From Chloroflexi bacterium RBG_16_48_8 (GTDB taxonomy: Bacteria; Chloroflexota; Anaerolineae; Anaerolineales; E44-bin32): a DNA stretch of 7,995 bases. The DNA is taken from NCBI GenBank assembly GCA_001795115.1, contig MGNI01000217.1, forward strand, positions 19,672-27,666. The letters run 5' to 3'. The position numbers and the translations under genes are program-made. The notes under the pieces were generated by a model. The model ran no database searches. It saw only the letters and a list, made by a program, of their open reading frames with translations, and was not told the DNA's origin. Within the stretch, counting starts at the first letter, position 1, and each line of letters begins with the position of its first letter. Of the stretch, positions 1 through 6,185 are shown piece by piece.

Positions 1-148
1 CCAGATTTGTGGCAGAGAGTCGCAGTCGCCCATTCTCGGTAGCGACAAGGATATTGCCAAGCACAGGTAAAGTGCTGCGTTGTGCAACTGCACGAGCGAC
101 AATGCTGAGACCGCGAGCCAGGTTCTCTTGTAAACAGGATACCTTCAT
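1..148 (-). CDS. dnaN: DNA polymerase III beta subunit (sliding clamp), N-terminal part, runs off the left edge
   Basis: Reading the minus strand from ATG at 148 gives 49 codons beginning MKVSCLQENLARGLSIVARA, followed by a stretch containing the STLPVLGNI motif. This is the characteristic start of the beta clamp, the ring that tethers DNA polymerase III to DNA; family members carry an N-terminal helix and a 'LPIL.NI' strand in exactly this position. The gene is cut by the window edge after about 13% of the usual ~370 residues. An AAGGA Shine-Dalgarno lies about 9 bases before the ATG, and a sigma70-type promoter lies ~30 bases upstream. The gene has its own promoter just after a terminator, so it is probably not co-transcribed with the gene at 394-657. 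dnaA is not among the upstream neighbours seen here, so the common dnaA-dnaN pair is absent on this side. Identification is from sequence recognition only. Confidence 0.9.
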   Translation of the reverse strand, partial: MKVSCLQENLARGLSIVARAVAQRSTLPVLGNILVATENGRLRLSATNL

Positions 149-183
149 GAGGGTAATTCCTTGGAATAAGTATGTGGAGAAGA

Positions 184-212
184 AGTATACAACGAACGCG
201 GATTAGCGACAA
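184..212 (-). promoter_or_regulatory. Sigma70-type promoter of dnaN
   Basis: On the minus strand the -35 box TTGTCG (207-212) is followed by a 17-base spacer and the -10 box TATACT (184-189), 4/6 and 5/6 matches to consensus. The predicted transcript would start near 177 and give a leader of roughly 30 bases before the dnaN ATG at 148. Confidence 0.65.
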
Positions 213-231
213 CATTCGTTAGAAAATGTTG
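210..231. repeat. 7-bp inverted repeat overlapping the dnaN -35 box
   Basis: CAACATT (210-216) and AATGTTG (225-231) are perfect inverted arms separated by 8 bases. The left arm overlaps the -35 hexamer of the dnaN promoter, which is a plausible place for a repressor operator. No known regulator motif is recognised, and an arm of this length can occur by chance. Confidence 0.35.
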
Positions 232-244
232 AAACAGCCAAGGT

Positions 245-266
245 AAAAAAAAAGTGGTTCCCACCT
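245..266 (-). terminator. Intrinsic terminator downstream of the EF-Tu-like gene
   Basis: Read on the minus strand, AGGTGG, loop GAA, CCACTT forms a six-base-pair stem (one G-U pair) that runs directly into a run of nine Ts (245-253 on the plus strand are all A). It lies about 130 bases after the stop of the minus-strand gene at 394-657 and before the dnaN promoter, so it would separate the two transcripts. Confidence 0.65.
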
Positions 267-393
267 AAAAACCCGATCGCTTATGAAGCGTTACATGGTC
301 ATGGTTTAAGGTGGAAGTCAAATGGACTGGGCGTGTCAGCAAGGAATACATGGATAGGGTCGTTCTGCGGTTAAATTCCGTTCATCCCTGAGG

Positions 394-657
394 TTATTCC
401 TCGGTTGCCAGCAGATAGACTGAATCCCCATGTCGAACACGCTGCGTTGTTTTAATGGCCACTTCACTCCCAGCTTTTCCCACAGAAATGGCTTCATGTT
501 CAACTTGCATAGAGGTCACATTTTGTTGAAAATCGGTATTGCGTCCCAGAAAGTGGACCGAATCGCCTACTTTCAACTCCTTTGTAAGCTTCACAACAGC
601 GACGTTGATTTTTCCGAAGAAGTTTGTGACTTCACCGATCCGCACTCCTTTCATCAT
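394..657 (-). CDS. Small EF-Tu domain-2-like beta-barrel protein (translation elongation factor-like)
   Basis: An 87-residue protein. It contains IGEVTNFFGKINVAVVKLT, then LKVGDSVHFLGRNTDFQQNV, then a second VRHGDSVYLL strand, which is the strand-and-turn pattern of the translation-factor domain-2 barrel (EF-Tu/SelB superfamily). There is no GTPase domain: no P-loop, no NKXD. Short free-standing proteins of this type are known in bacteria and archaea as 'translation elongation factor-like' proteins, in some cases linked to U32-peptidase genes; their function is unclear and I infer none here. The first of two adjacent ATGs is chosen because AGGAG stands 6 bases before it. A TACAAT -10-like box at 721-726 could serve as promoter but has no good -35 partner. 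Transcription probably ends at the terminator at 245-266. No translation gene lies directly beside it. Confidence 0.75.
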   Translation of the reverse strand: MMKGVRIGEVTNFFGKINVAVVKLTKELKVGDSVHFLGRNTDFQQNVTSMQVEHEAISVGKAGSEVAIKTTQRVRHGDSVYLLATEE

Positions 658-1178
658 AACCTTCTCCTATTCTTCTTGTATGGTTAGGCAGTGTCGGTTG
701 CTGTCTTCTACCCCATAAGCATTGTACACCGCAATATGAATAAAGCGAGATAAATTCGTCTGGGAGCAGATCTTTAAAAGAAAACCTTTACAATACCTTC
801 CAAGCTGCCTCTGGCTTAGGGTTTGAAGATGAAACTACCACGACAATCCTTGTGGCTGCTTATCTTCAAAACCTGCTTAACTTAGGGACATGTCCACAAG
901 AGGAAAGTAATCTGAAGGCTTCCTCCAAGAGTACATTGTAATAACAGTATGTCAAGAGTGTCATCTCCTCAGCACGCTTTCTACCCTTTTCATGGGAAAA
1001 TGCCATGCTAGGATGTGGGGGCTTGTGGCAGCAGTACTCATTTGGCTTCGTTCTGCCGTATGTCTTCTATCTGTTGGATAGTACAAATCCTAGGAGGTGC
1101 CCTGTCGCTCGTTATACGGTTCTTCACTGGCTTTGAGAATCCATACTGGGCTCTCGAGATTGGACCTTGGAGAGATCT
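658..1178. other. Non-coding stretch of about 520 bases between two minus-strand genes
   Basis: No reading frame here has protein-like composition together with a ribosome site; the plus-strand frames that cross it are unsupported. It holds a long imperfect hairpin (817-875), a weaker inverted repeat GAGGAA/TTCCTC (900-905 and 920-925), and a 10-base perfect palindrome AGAGATCTCT (1171-1180) just behind the stop of the 1179-1589 gene. The promoter of the 394-657 gene should lie at its left end. Nothing else was recognised. Confidence 0.5.
817..875. repeat. Long imperfect hairpin in the intergenic region
   Basis: GGGTTTGAAGAT (819-830) pairs with ATCTTCAAAACC (862-873) at 11 of 12 positions. 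The stem extends outward by A818-T874 and a T-G pair. Inside is a second stem CCAC/GTGG (838-841 with 852-855). The sequence CTTAGGG occurs both at the left flank (815-821) and shortly after the right arm (881-887), like a short direct repeat. No T-run follows on either strand, so it is not a simple terminator. It could be a REP- or MITE-like repeat unit, an RNA structure, or chance. Confidence 0.45.
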
Positions 1179-1589
1179 CTATTTTGTGGCGCGGATCAAA
1201 CTCACAACTTTGAAAATCACAATGATGGCGATGAACACAAATCCAATAGAACTGATGAGCGCAACCAAACTAGGGGTATGGATTTCGCCAGCGATCTTAA
1301 TATTACTGTGCACAATGTTGATGACTTCATCTATTCCGATCAAAACCGTCACGCCCCCAAAAATGACAATCGACCCAATCGGAAGGCTCATCCCTTCGAT
1401 TCGGTTCAACAAGCTGCCTTGCAAAAGTGCTCCAAGGACCAGCGTCACGACAGATATCCAGATAATACCTTCGGTCGTTTGGTCAGTGAGGATAGCAAAG
1501 AGACCGCTCATCAAACCCATCCAAAGAAATGGTGAAAGCATAATCCAAACCAGAGATTTCGCAATTGCGAATGTTCTATGAGCCTTCAT
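1179..1589 (-). CDS. Small membrane protein with four predicted helices, family not recognised
   Basis: A 136-residue hydrophobic protein. Predicted membrane helices lie at about residues 13-35, 41-61, 69-93 and 107-131, with short polar loops and a Lys/Arg-containing N-terminus and C-terminus. The third segment ends in GIDEVINIV, placing acidic residues at the membrane edge. I recognise no family and assign no function. The ATG at 1589 is preferred to the in-frame GTG at 1598 because GAGG stands only a few bases before the ATG. The start overlaps the end of the upstream frame (TAG at 1576-1578) by 14 bases, as in translationally coupled pairs, so it was probably the downstream partner of the now-broken gene at 1576-2393. 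No terminator was seen after its stop. Confidence 0.65.
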   Translation of the reverse strand: MKAHRTFAIAKSLVWIMLSPFLWMGLMSGLFAILTDQTTEGIIWISVVTLVLGALLQGSLLNRIEGMSLPIGSIVIFGGVTVLIGIDEVINIVHSNIKIAGEIHTPSLVALISSIGFVFIAIIVIFKVVSLIRATK

Positions 1590-1842
1590 TGCCCTCACCG
1601 TCTTTCTCTTGTAATTGGATAGGTAGCTGTGTTTTTTCCAGGTTGGATTTACCTATTGCGAATTTACCCAGTAACCTATTTTCCTCTTCTGCTAAATCAT
1701 CCTGTAGTTTCTCCAATCTCTCAATTTCTGCATGGCGCAGACCGTCATGGTAAACGCCTTTTCCCCAGGCTGTTAATGCAGCAAGGTCTACTGTAATCAA
1801 ACACCCCCCTCCAGTTACAACAACACAAATGCGTCCTCCCAC
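1576..1842 (-). pseudogene. 3' segment of a probably broken gene: one membrane helix plus a charged coiled-coil tail
   Basis: This frame is open from 1908 to the TAG at 1576-1578 but contains no ATG at all. The only usable start is GTG at 1842, which has no Shine-Dalgarno before it. The encoded stretch has a hydrophobic segment (ICVVVTGGGCLITVDLAALT), then a helix rich in Glu, Lys and Leu (AEIERLEKLQDDLAEEEN) that suggests a coiled coil, then a polar tail. Lack of a start, protein-like composition, and overlap with the upstream frame suggest it is the C-terminal part of the gene that begins at 2393, now out of frame by one base. If it is instead an independent gene it would give 88 residues from GTG 1842. 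No family recognised. Confidence 0.5.
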
Positions 1843-2003
1843 TCGATACCAAGGGCTGTCCCATGTGATGACATACGGCTTTCTTGTTGTTCGTTGATAT
1901 CTCCCATCTTATCTTCAATGTCATTATAAATTTGCACGCAGGGATCCATCAAATGGTCGAATCCATTTTTGACCCTATCTTCTGTGATCGGATCAATGTC
2001 GCC
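1815..2003 (-). pseudogene. In-frame continuation of the 2004-2393 gene beyond its TGA stop
   Basis: Directly after the TGA at 2004-2006, the same frame stays open for 62 codons to a TAA at 1815-1817. It reads like protein: GDIDPITEDRVKNGFDHLM and later IYNDIEDKMGDINEQQE, acidic and helix-forming. It then overlaps the hydrophobic frame of 1576-1842, which lies one base away (-1 relative to this frame). The simplest reading is a gene carrying a nonsense codon here and a frameshift near 1820-1908. An open run of 62 codons is not rare enough by itself to prove this; the argument rests on the composition and on the lack of a start for the next segment. Confidence 0.4.
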
Positions 2004-2393
2004 TCATAGTAATTCGCTATCTTTGTGAACAATGAGATAATGAGTTCCCACTTCATCCGTTACGGCATATAAATTGTCACTACCAGAGATAGGACCGTAT
2101 CCGAACAGGTCATTTCCTTCCTCTATCAGATCCACTTCAGGTCGATTCATATCATTTTCATCAAAATATTGCCATGGACCCAGGGTCGGGTGTGGTGAAA
2201 TTGCTGGTATTTGAGTACCGATGGGTGCATCGAAGGTCCCCGTCATCGGTGGTAGGGTCTTGAAGGCTTGTACCAGTGCTTCTGCCATGGTCAGGTGAGA
2301 AAAACCTTTATCAGCCAATGGACATAGCAATAAACTAAGCATAATGGAAAGGATCATAAACTTGCGAGGGATGGACTTTATTTCCTGGTTCAT
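2004..2393 (-). CDS. Secreted or membrane-anchored protein, probably the N-terminal part of a broken gene
   Basis: 129 residues from ATG 2393. The N-terminus is a typical export signal: basic residues at 5-11, hydrophobic core FMILSIMLSLLLCPLA at about 12-27. The Cys at 24 is not in a proper lipobox (LLLC). The remainder is Pro-rich (LPPMTGTFDAPIGTQIPAIS) followed by a probable beta region (DNLYAVTDEVGTHYLIVHKD). No family recognised. ATG 2393 is preferred over the TTG at 2450 because GGGGGA stands 7 bases before it and a promoter overlaps the region between. The frame continues open for 62 codons after the TGA, and a helix/coiled-coil segment follows in another frame (1576-1842). The intact ancestor was therefore probably a ~290-residue protein with a signal sequence, an extracytoplasmic part, one membrane helix and a cytoplasmic coiled coil. 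The first part may still be translated. Confidence 0.5.
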   Translation of the reverse strand: MNQEIKSIPRKFMILSIMLSLLLCPLADKGFSHLTMAEALVQAFKTLPPMTGTFDAPIGTQIPAISPHPTLGPWQYFDENDMNRPEVDLIEEGNDLFGYGPISGSDNLYAVTDEVGTHYLIVHKDSELL

Positions 2394-2421
2394 GCAGCAA
2401 TCCCCCGTGCACAAATTTCTA

Positions 2422-2450
2422 CTAATATACCGATTTTTTGGTTGTATCAA
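2422..2450 (-). promoter_or_regulatory. Sigma70-type promoter of the 2393 gene
   Basis: On the minus strand, -35 TTGATA (2445-2450, 5/6 match), a 17-base spacer, and -10 TATTAG (2422-2427, 4/6 match). The predicted start of transcription near 2415 leaves a leader of about 20 bases before ATG 2393, with the GGGGGA ribosome site inside it. Confidence 0.55.
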
Positions 2451-2476
2451 TTAAAGACCAAAAAGCCTTGATGGAG

Positions 2477-2501
2477 GATGTATTCCAAGAATTGGAACAT
2501 C
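2477..2501. repeat. Hairpin between the MFS gene and the 2393 gene
   Basis: GATGT-AT-TCCAA (2477-2488) pairs with TTGGAACATC (2492-2501) over 10 base pairs with a 2-base bulge and a 3-base loop; the core TTCCAA/TTGGAA is perfect. It lies about 60 bases behind the MFS stop. No T-run follows immediately, so a role as terminator is uncertain. Confidence 0.4.
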
Positions 2502-2561
2502 AAATACTCTCGGAGTGAAAGTTTCCGTGGTGTCGGTGCGATGATCCTCACATCCCGTTCC

Positions 2562-4055
2562 TCAGGTAGCCTGCCTCTGAGATTGGAGTTCGGGGGGATG
2601 AACTTTCGTCAGGGTAACAACTGACAACAGAAAGAGGGCAGCATAGATCGCAAATATCACCAGATATCCAAGACCGGGTTTAAACAGGTTGAAGAAATCG
2701 GCAATGGGTCCACCGATCCCTGCACCGACAATACCAGCCCCCGCCCCTGCCAGGTTGGATATCCCCAGGTAGCGACCGGCCTCCTCTGGAGGAACCAGAT
2801 TGATTCCTAGGGCCCAGCTGGTGGCCATGAAAGCTCCCGTGCCAAGACCAATGATGCAGCCGCTGACGACCACCATGGGAAAGCTTGTTGAGAAGAGGAG
2901 AAATAGCGTGCCAACAGCTGCCAAAATACCAGCGTAAGCTACGAGACGCTTGCGCCCCATCCGATCGGCAAGGTACCCACCGCCTAAAGCGGATGGAATG
3001 AGGAACAAGCCGACCGCTGCCAGGAGCTGGGTTGTCATAGTTGCGGGGTTATCAGCTTTGAGATAATCTCTCAGGTAGAAAAGAGCGAAACCCTGGATCG
3101 ATCCAACACCGGCCAGGAATAGCAATCGATTGATAATCCACCAGATGAAGGAAGTCTGTTGCCGGGCTTCCTTTCCAATCCCTACCCTTGAACCCAGGTA
3201 CACCCCAATGAGAATCGATCCAGCCATGCCAATTAAGCCTGCCAGACCCACAAGTGTAATTTGCCAGCCAATGCTGACCCCATGCCCACTAAGCAGGTTT
3301 GCACTGTTGCGGACAAACCAAACTGCACCTTGTGTAACGACGACAAAAATGGCGGTTAAAGTCACAAGCCGCCAAATCTTCTCTGAGATTCCATTCTCAG
3401 GCCTGTCCTGAAGTGGTTCCTCGTGAACGAAGAAGATCGTGATCAACATTGTCAGGAACAGGGATCCTGCTATGATAGCGATCACCAACCAGATTTGACC
3501 TGCATCAACCAGTGGTCCAATAAAGATAATCAGGAAGGCAGGCAGCAATTCAAAGACGGCTTTGACCCCGGAAGATCTCCCCCTTTGATCTTCTGGTACC
3601 AGATCCGGGATCAGCCCCACGAGGGCACCGAAGATCACATTGGCGGCTGCCTGGATAAGGACGATGCCCACAAGCAAAACGATGTAAGCCGTGGAGACCC
3701 CAAGCATGGATTGGAAGAAATCGTCGGACGAAGATCCCACAAGTTGGGGAGATGTCCCAATAACCAGCAGGAAAAGGATGTTGAGGAGGGTAGCCCAGAA
3801 GATGTATGGACGCCTGCGACCCCAGCGTGAAGTTGTGCGGTCACTGAGCATACCTGCTACTGGTTGAACAAGCATCGCCACAGCCAAGCCAACGACTCGG
3901 ATTGTGGCCAGATAGGTGTTTTTCTGCTCCTCTTGAACAAAAAGAGCTACGAGGTAGGGAAGGATAACCAGTGTAATAGCGCCTGTGGCGACATTGATAC
4001 CCAACCAATGTATGTTGAGAGCTAAGTGGTCATACCATCGTAGGATCCGTTGCAT
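2562..4055 (-). CDS. Major facilitator superfamily transporter, sugar-cation-symporter-like
   Basis: 497 residues, about 12 hydrophobic segments. After helix 2 comes the MFS signature loop GMLSDRTTSRWGRRRP (about residues 68-83), and in the second half its counterpart GGGYLADRMGRKR (about 358-370). The loop DLVPEDQRGRSSG (about 151-163) after helix 4 resembles the 'P-D-x-x-P-x-x-x-R-G' loop of GPH and sucrose-type carriers, so a sugar or related organic solute is a reasonable guess, but the substrate cannot be read from sequence. The ATG at 4055 is chosen because AAGGAG stands 8 bases before it; the in-frame GTG at 4064 lies inside that ribosome site. The end of a decayed hydrolase gene overlaps the start by about 25 bases, so this gene may now be transcribed from the hydrolase promoter at 4459-4488. 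It ends in TGA. Confidence 0.88.
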   Translation of the reverse strand: MQRILRWYDHLALNIHWLGINVATGAITLVILPYLVALFVQEEQKNTYLATIRVVGLAVAMLVQPVAGMLSDRTTSRWGRRRPYIFWATLLNILFLLVIGTSPQLVGSSSDDFFQSMLGVSTAYIVLLVGIVLIQAAANVIFGALVGLIPDLVPEDQRGRSSGVKAVFELLPAFLIIFIGPLVDAGQIWLVIAIIAGSLFLTMLITIFFVHEEPLQDRPENGISEKIWRLVTLTAIFVVVTQGAVWFVRNSANLLSGHGVSIGWQITLVGLAGLIGMAGSILIGVYLGSRVGIGKEARQQTSFIWWIINRLLFLAGVGSIQGFALFYLRDYLKADNPATMTTQLLAAVGLFLIPSALGGGYLADRMGRKRLVAYAGILAAVGTLFLLFSTSFPMVVVSGCIIGLGTGAFMATSWALGINLVPPEEAGRYLGISNLAGAGAGIVGAGIGGPIADFFNLFKPGLGYLVIFAIYAALFLLSVVTLTKVHPPELQSQRQAT

Positions 4056-4416
4056 GGCATGCACTCCTTATTGGAACCCTTTTTCCTGCATCCTTGAATA
4101 GGGGAGGTGGCACGGAGGATGGAGGTCGGAATCCACCACCGATGTGATGTCCATGGGCTTGAATACCCTTTTTTTCAAACCATGAGGCGATTTCAAAATT
4201 GCTGATAACCAAGGCGCCCGTTCGCTTAGCTATGGAAACGGCATCCCCCACATGATCACCATGTCCATGAGAGATGAGAATGAAATCTGCCTCGAGATCC
4301 TCTACTTTGACAGAAGCTGCAGGGTTATCTGTGATAAATGGATCGACAAGCAGCTTTAGTCCATCAACATCCAATCCAAACGAAGCGTGGCCATACTATG
4401 TTAAAGTATATGACAT
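4030..4416 (-). pseudogene. Remnant of a UPF0173-type metallo-beta-lactamase-fold hydrolase
   Basis: From ATG 4416 the frame reads MSYTLT, then TAG (4396-4398), then YGHASFGLDVDGLKLLVDPF and on to the metal-binding motif SHGHGDHVGD and finally HGHHIGGGF. The UPF0173 family starts in the same way, with a large residue where the TAG stands; a single TGG-to-TAG change explains it. Homology stops near 4129. The remaining ~130 residues of a normal ~230-residue member, which hold later metal ligands, are gone, replaced by about 33 unrelated codons ending at 4030 inside the MFS gene. The gene is thus hit twice: nonsense codon 7 and a 3' deletion. An AGAGG ribosome site stands before ATG 4416. A shorter product from TTG 4374 could in principle be made but would lack the full active site. 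Confidence 0.85.
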
Positions 4417-4458
4417 GGCGAACCTCTTCGGGTTGAAAGCCCTGCCTATACAGGAGAG

Positions 4459-4488
4459 AGTATAGCCTTAGGCGCGCCAGAGAGTCAA
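4459..4488 (-). promoter_or_regulatory. Strong sigma70-type promoter of the decayed hydrolase / MFS unit
   Basis: On the minus strand, -35 TTGACT (4483-4488, 5/6), 18-base spacer, -10 TATACT (4459-4464, 5/6). The spacer contains the perfect palindrome GGCGCGCC (4471-4478). Transcription would start near 4452 and read through the hydrolase remnant into the MFS gene, since no terminator was seen between them. Confidence 0.7.
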
Positions 4489-4530
4489 AATTCTTTGGAA
4501 AAATGAATGGTCTTAGAGCCTATAAGGGGA

Positions 4531-4575
4531 ATCTCTGGAAGAGATGATCCAATTTCTACTGCATTGGTAGAATTG
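4531..4575. repeat. Two adjacent hairpins behind the 4596-5225 gene
   Basis: ATCTCT/AGAGAT (4531-4536 with 4540-4545, loop of 3) is perfect. Five bases on, CAATTTCTAC (4550-4559) pairs with GTAGAATTG (4567-4575) with one bulged base and a 7-base loop. They lie 20-65 bases after the stop of the minus-strand gene and before the 4459-4488 promoter. Neither is followed by a T-run, so they may stabilise an mRNA 3' end or be chance. Confidence 0.35.
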
Positions 4576-4595
4576 TTGGGAATGATTCTGCCAAT

Positions 4596-5225
4596 TCAGG
4601 TTCTTATTAAAATATCGGCAGCATCACTGGCGCCCTTGGTTGGGTGCGTCGACCGGGCCATGCGCCATGCATCAATCTTGGTGGAGAGCTGGTGACTCAA
4701 TCCCAACCAGTCTTCTACGATAAGGATGAAGCCTAATGCATCTGGCGAGAAAGTGAATCGGTGAAAAGACAAACGCAAAAGGAAATGAGGCGATGGAAGT
4801 TCCTGCAGATTTATTGCCAGAGCAGTACGTCCAAAAAAGGGTCTAAGGAAACCTCGCTGGCTTGAGGAAAGATTGGAGGGGGGAAAGATCTTTTGGACCT
4901 CAACCGGGCGTGTATTGTGGATGTGTTTGTAAGGGATGTTTAAACGGTAAAAGGGTGTTTGTAGACGTAGGTGATTGTCCAGTATCTGAACATAAGCCAG
5001 GATGGAACTGAGCCAGGAAAAGATCCAAAAACCAAGGAAAAGAAGGCCGCTTGAAAGCAGCAGACTGGCTTTGTCACTGGAGGACCAATGCAGCCACTGG
5101 CTTTTAACGCCATACCAAAGTGTCAAGTTTGAAATAGCCAGGATGAGGGAAGGGATACGAATTCGACTCATCAAACGGTCATAAAGCAGAAGCCGGAAGC
5201 GATTCGGGCGAGGTCGTTTGGACAT
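4596..5225 (-). CDS. Membrane protein with two helices and a probable PH-like domain
   Basis: 209 residues. The very basic N-terminus (MSKRPRPNRFR) is followed by predicted membrane helices at about 24-41 and 54-80, then a cytoplasmic-type domain opening with ILDNHLRLQTPFYRLNIPYK and an Ile-His turn. This order (two helices, then a strand-rich part with 'LRLQTPFYRLNIPY') resembles bacterial PH-like (bPH, YdbS-type) membrane proteins. The match is by pattern only, and the conserved function of such proteins is not settled. ATG 5225 is preferred over the in-frame ATG at 5249 because GGAG stands 4 to 5 bases before it, whereas the earlier ATG has no site. It is separated from nth by 237 bases and from the next gene by about 180. 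No convincing promoter box was found. Confidence 0.65.
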   Translation of the reverse strand: MSKRPRPNRFRLLLYDRLMSRIRIPSLILAISNLTLWYGVKSQWLHWSSSDKASLLLSSGLLFLGFWIFSWLSSILAYVQILDNHLRLQTPFYRLNIPYKHIHNTRPVEVQKIFPPSNLSSSQRGFLRPFFGRTALAINLQELPSPHFLLRLSFHRFTFSPDALGFILIVEDWLGLSHQLSTKIDAWRMARSTHPTKGASDAADILIRT

Positions 5226-5462
5226 CTTTCTCCTCTTCACTGGTTTCATACCTGCATGGTAGAGTCATCTAGAAAAACTACCCATTTCATCATTCCTTTA
5301 GATAAGGATCTCACCCTCAGATGAACGAATACATCGCTGCATCGCAATAACGCAGGGAGAGGGGAGCGTGAATCTACCATGTTACAAGCTCCGATGAAAG
5401 TACCCGGCAAGGGTGACGGTGGATGATACCTGGCGCCCTGTGATTTCATGAAAGAGGGATCC

Positions 5463-6179
5463 TTAACGTTTACTACGAGAATAATTTTTCTCGGGATTGT
5501 TTATACCGGTCTCCATTACGAAATCCCGGTAGTATTGACAGAGGTCTTGGAGGATGCATCTCTCACAGTCAGGGTTGCGTGCGTGACAAACCTCACGACC
5601 GTGGCGGATAAGGTTTAGGTGTGCAGCGTAGTAGGTCTCCTGGGGAAAAAGATCCGCGAGAATGTCATGAGCTGTTTCTGCGCTGGCTTTCGAATCGCGT
5701 AATGCGAGGCGACCACTCAACCTGTAGATATGCGTGTCTACCGGGAAAGCGGGCATGTTAAGCGAAAACTGCATCACAATTGCAGCTGTCTTAGGACCCA
5801 CACCTTTGAACTGCATCAACCAGTCTTTCACCTCCTCAGGTTGGTAGTGCTGGAGGAAATCCAGATACAGGTCTCCACGTTCCTCGGTGATGGCATGTAA
5901 AAGGGCCTGGATGCGCGCACCTTTTTGGTTGGCCAGGCCTGCGGATCGAATGGCTTCGATCACATCCTTTGGAGGGGCATCGCGCACAGATTCCCAGCTT
6001 GGGAAGCGTTCTTTGAGGGTATGGAAGGCGCGGTCTCGATTAGCATCGTTTGTGTTCTGGGAGAGAATGGTTGAGATGAGCTCATCGAGCGGGGGGAAAG
6101 GTACTCGCCAACGCGGTGGACCATAGGCCTCCAGCAGACGTTGGTGAACTTCGATGGCTCGTTGTGCTCTTTTATCCAC
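5463..6179 (-). CDS. nth: Endonuclease III (base-excision repair DNA glycosylase / AP lyase)
   Basis: 238 residues from GTG 6179; the family is usually 210-230. Endonuclease III removes oxidised pyrimidines and cuts at abasic sites in the cytoplasm. Visible features: the helix-hairpin-helix LMQFKGVGPKTA (about 121-132) with the catalytic Lys at 130; the catalytic Asp at 148 in FPVDTHIYR; and the iron-sulfur ligands C198-X6-C205-X2-C208-X5-C214, the exact canonical spacing. About 24 residues follow the last Cys, longer than in E. coli. The frame is open upstream to an ATG at 6263, but the 28 extra residues are Pro/Ser-rich and unlike the family. GTG 6179 gives the normal MDKRAQRA-type start and sits 7 bases after a TATAAT box with no Shine-Dalgarno, so translation is probably leaderless. 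Confidence 0.9.
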   Translation of the reverse strand: MDKRAQRAIEVHQRLLEAYGPPRWRVPFPPLDELISTILSQNTNDANRDRAFHTLKERFPSWESVRDAPPKDVIEAIRSAGLANQKGARIQALLHAITEERGDLYLDFLQHYQPEEVKDWLMQFKGVGPKTAAIVMQFSLNMPAFPVDTHIYRLSGRLALRDSKASAETAHDILADLFPQETYYAAHLNLIRHGREVCHARNPDCERCILQDLCQYYRDFVMETGINNPEKNYSRSKR

Positions 6180-6185
6180 ATGGGG

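Noticed and set aside
890..898. DnaA-box-like ATGTCCACA in the gap upstream of the EF-Tu-like gene
   Set aside because: Only an approximate match and isolated; nearness to dnaN alone does not make an origin.
1015..1581. 188-codon plus-strand frame opposite the four-helix membrane protein
   Set aside because: It is the antisense of a hydrophobic gene; it lacks a ribosome site, and the minus-strand frame has clear membrane segments and coupling to its neighbour.
2004..2006. TGA as recoded codon (selenocysteine, readthrough or alternative code)
   Set aside because: TGA is a normal stop for the MFS gene and rpmI, no selenoprotein family fits, and a second lesion (frameshift) follows, so mutation is simpler.
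3130..3830. Plus-strand frames across the MFS gene
   Set aside because: Antisense shadows of the transporter, with no ribosome sites and low-complexity polar composition.
5330..5440. Plus-strand sequence faintly resembling a T-box leader (GGGAGAGGGGAGC, later GGGTGACGGTGG)
   Set aside because: The conserved antiterminator motif is not present, no terminator follows, and no plus-strand gene lies downstream.
5246..5449. 67-codon minus-strand frame just after nth whose TGA overlaps the next ATG
   Set aside because: It sits 13 bases behind nth with an AAGGA 10 bases before its ATG, but the sequence has no protein-like pattern, and the overlapping ATG (5249) is not the preferred start of the next gene. 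Probably chance.
6172..6180. Perfect DnaA box TTATCCACA
   Set aside because: It is single and lies at the coding start of nth (codons for the first residues). No cluster of boxes and no AT-rich unwinding region accompany it, so it is not evidence of an origin.
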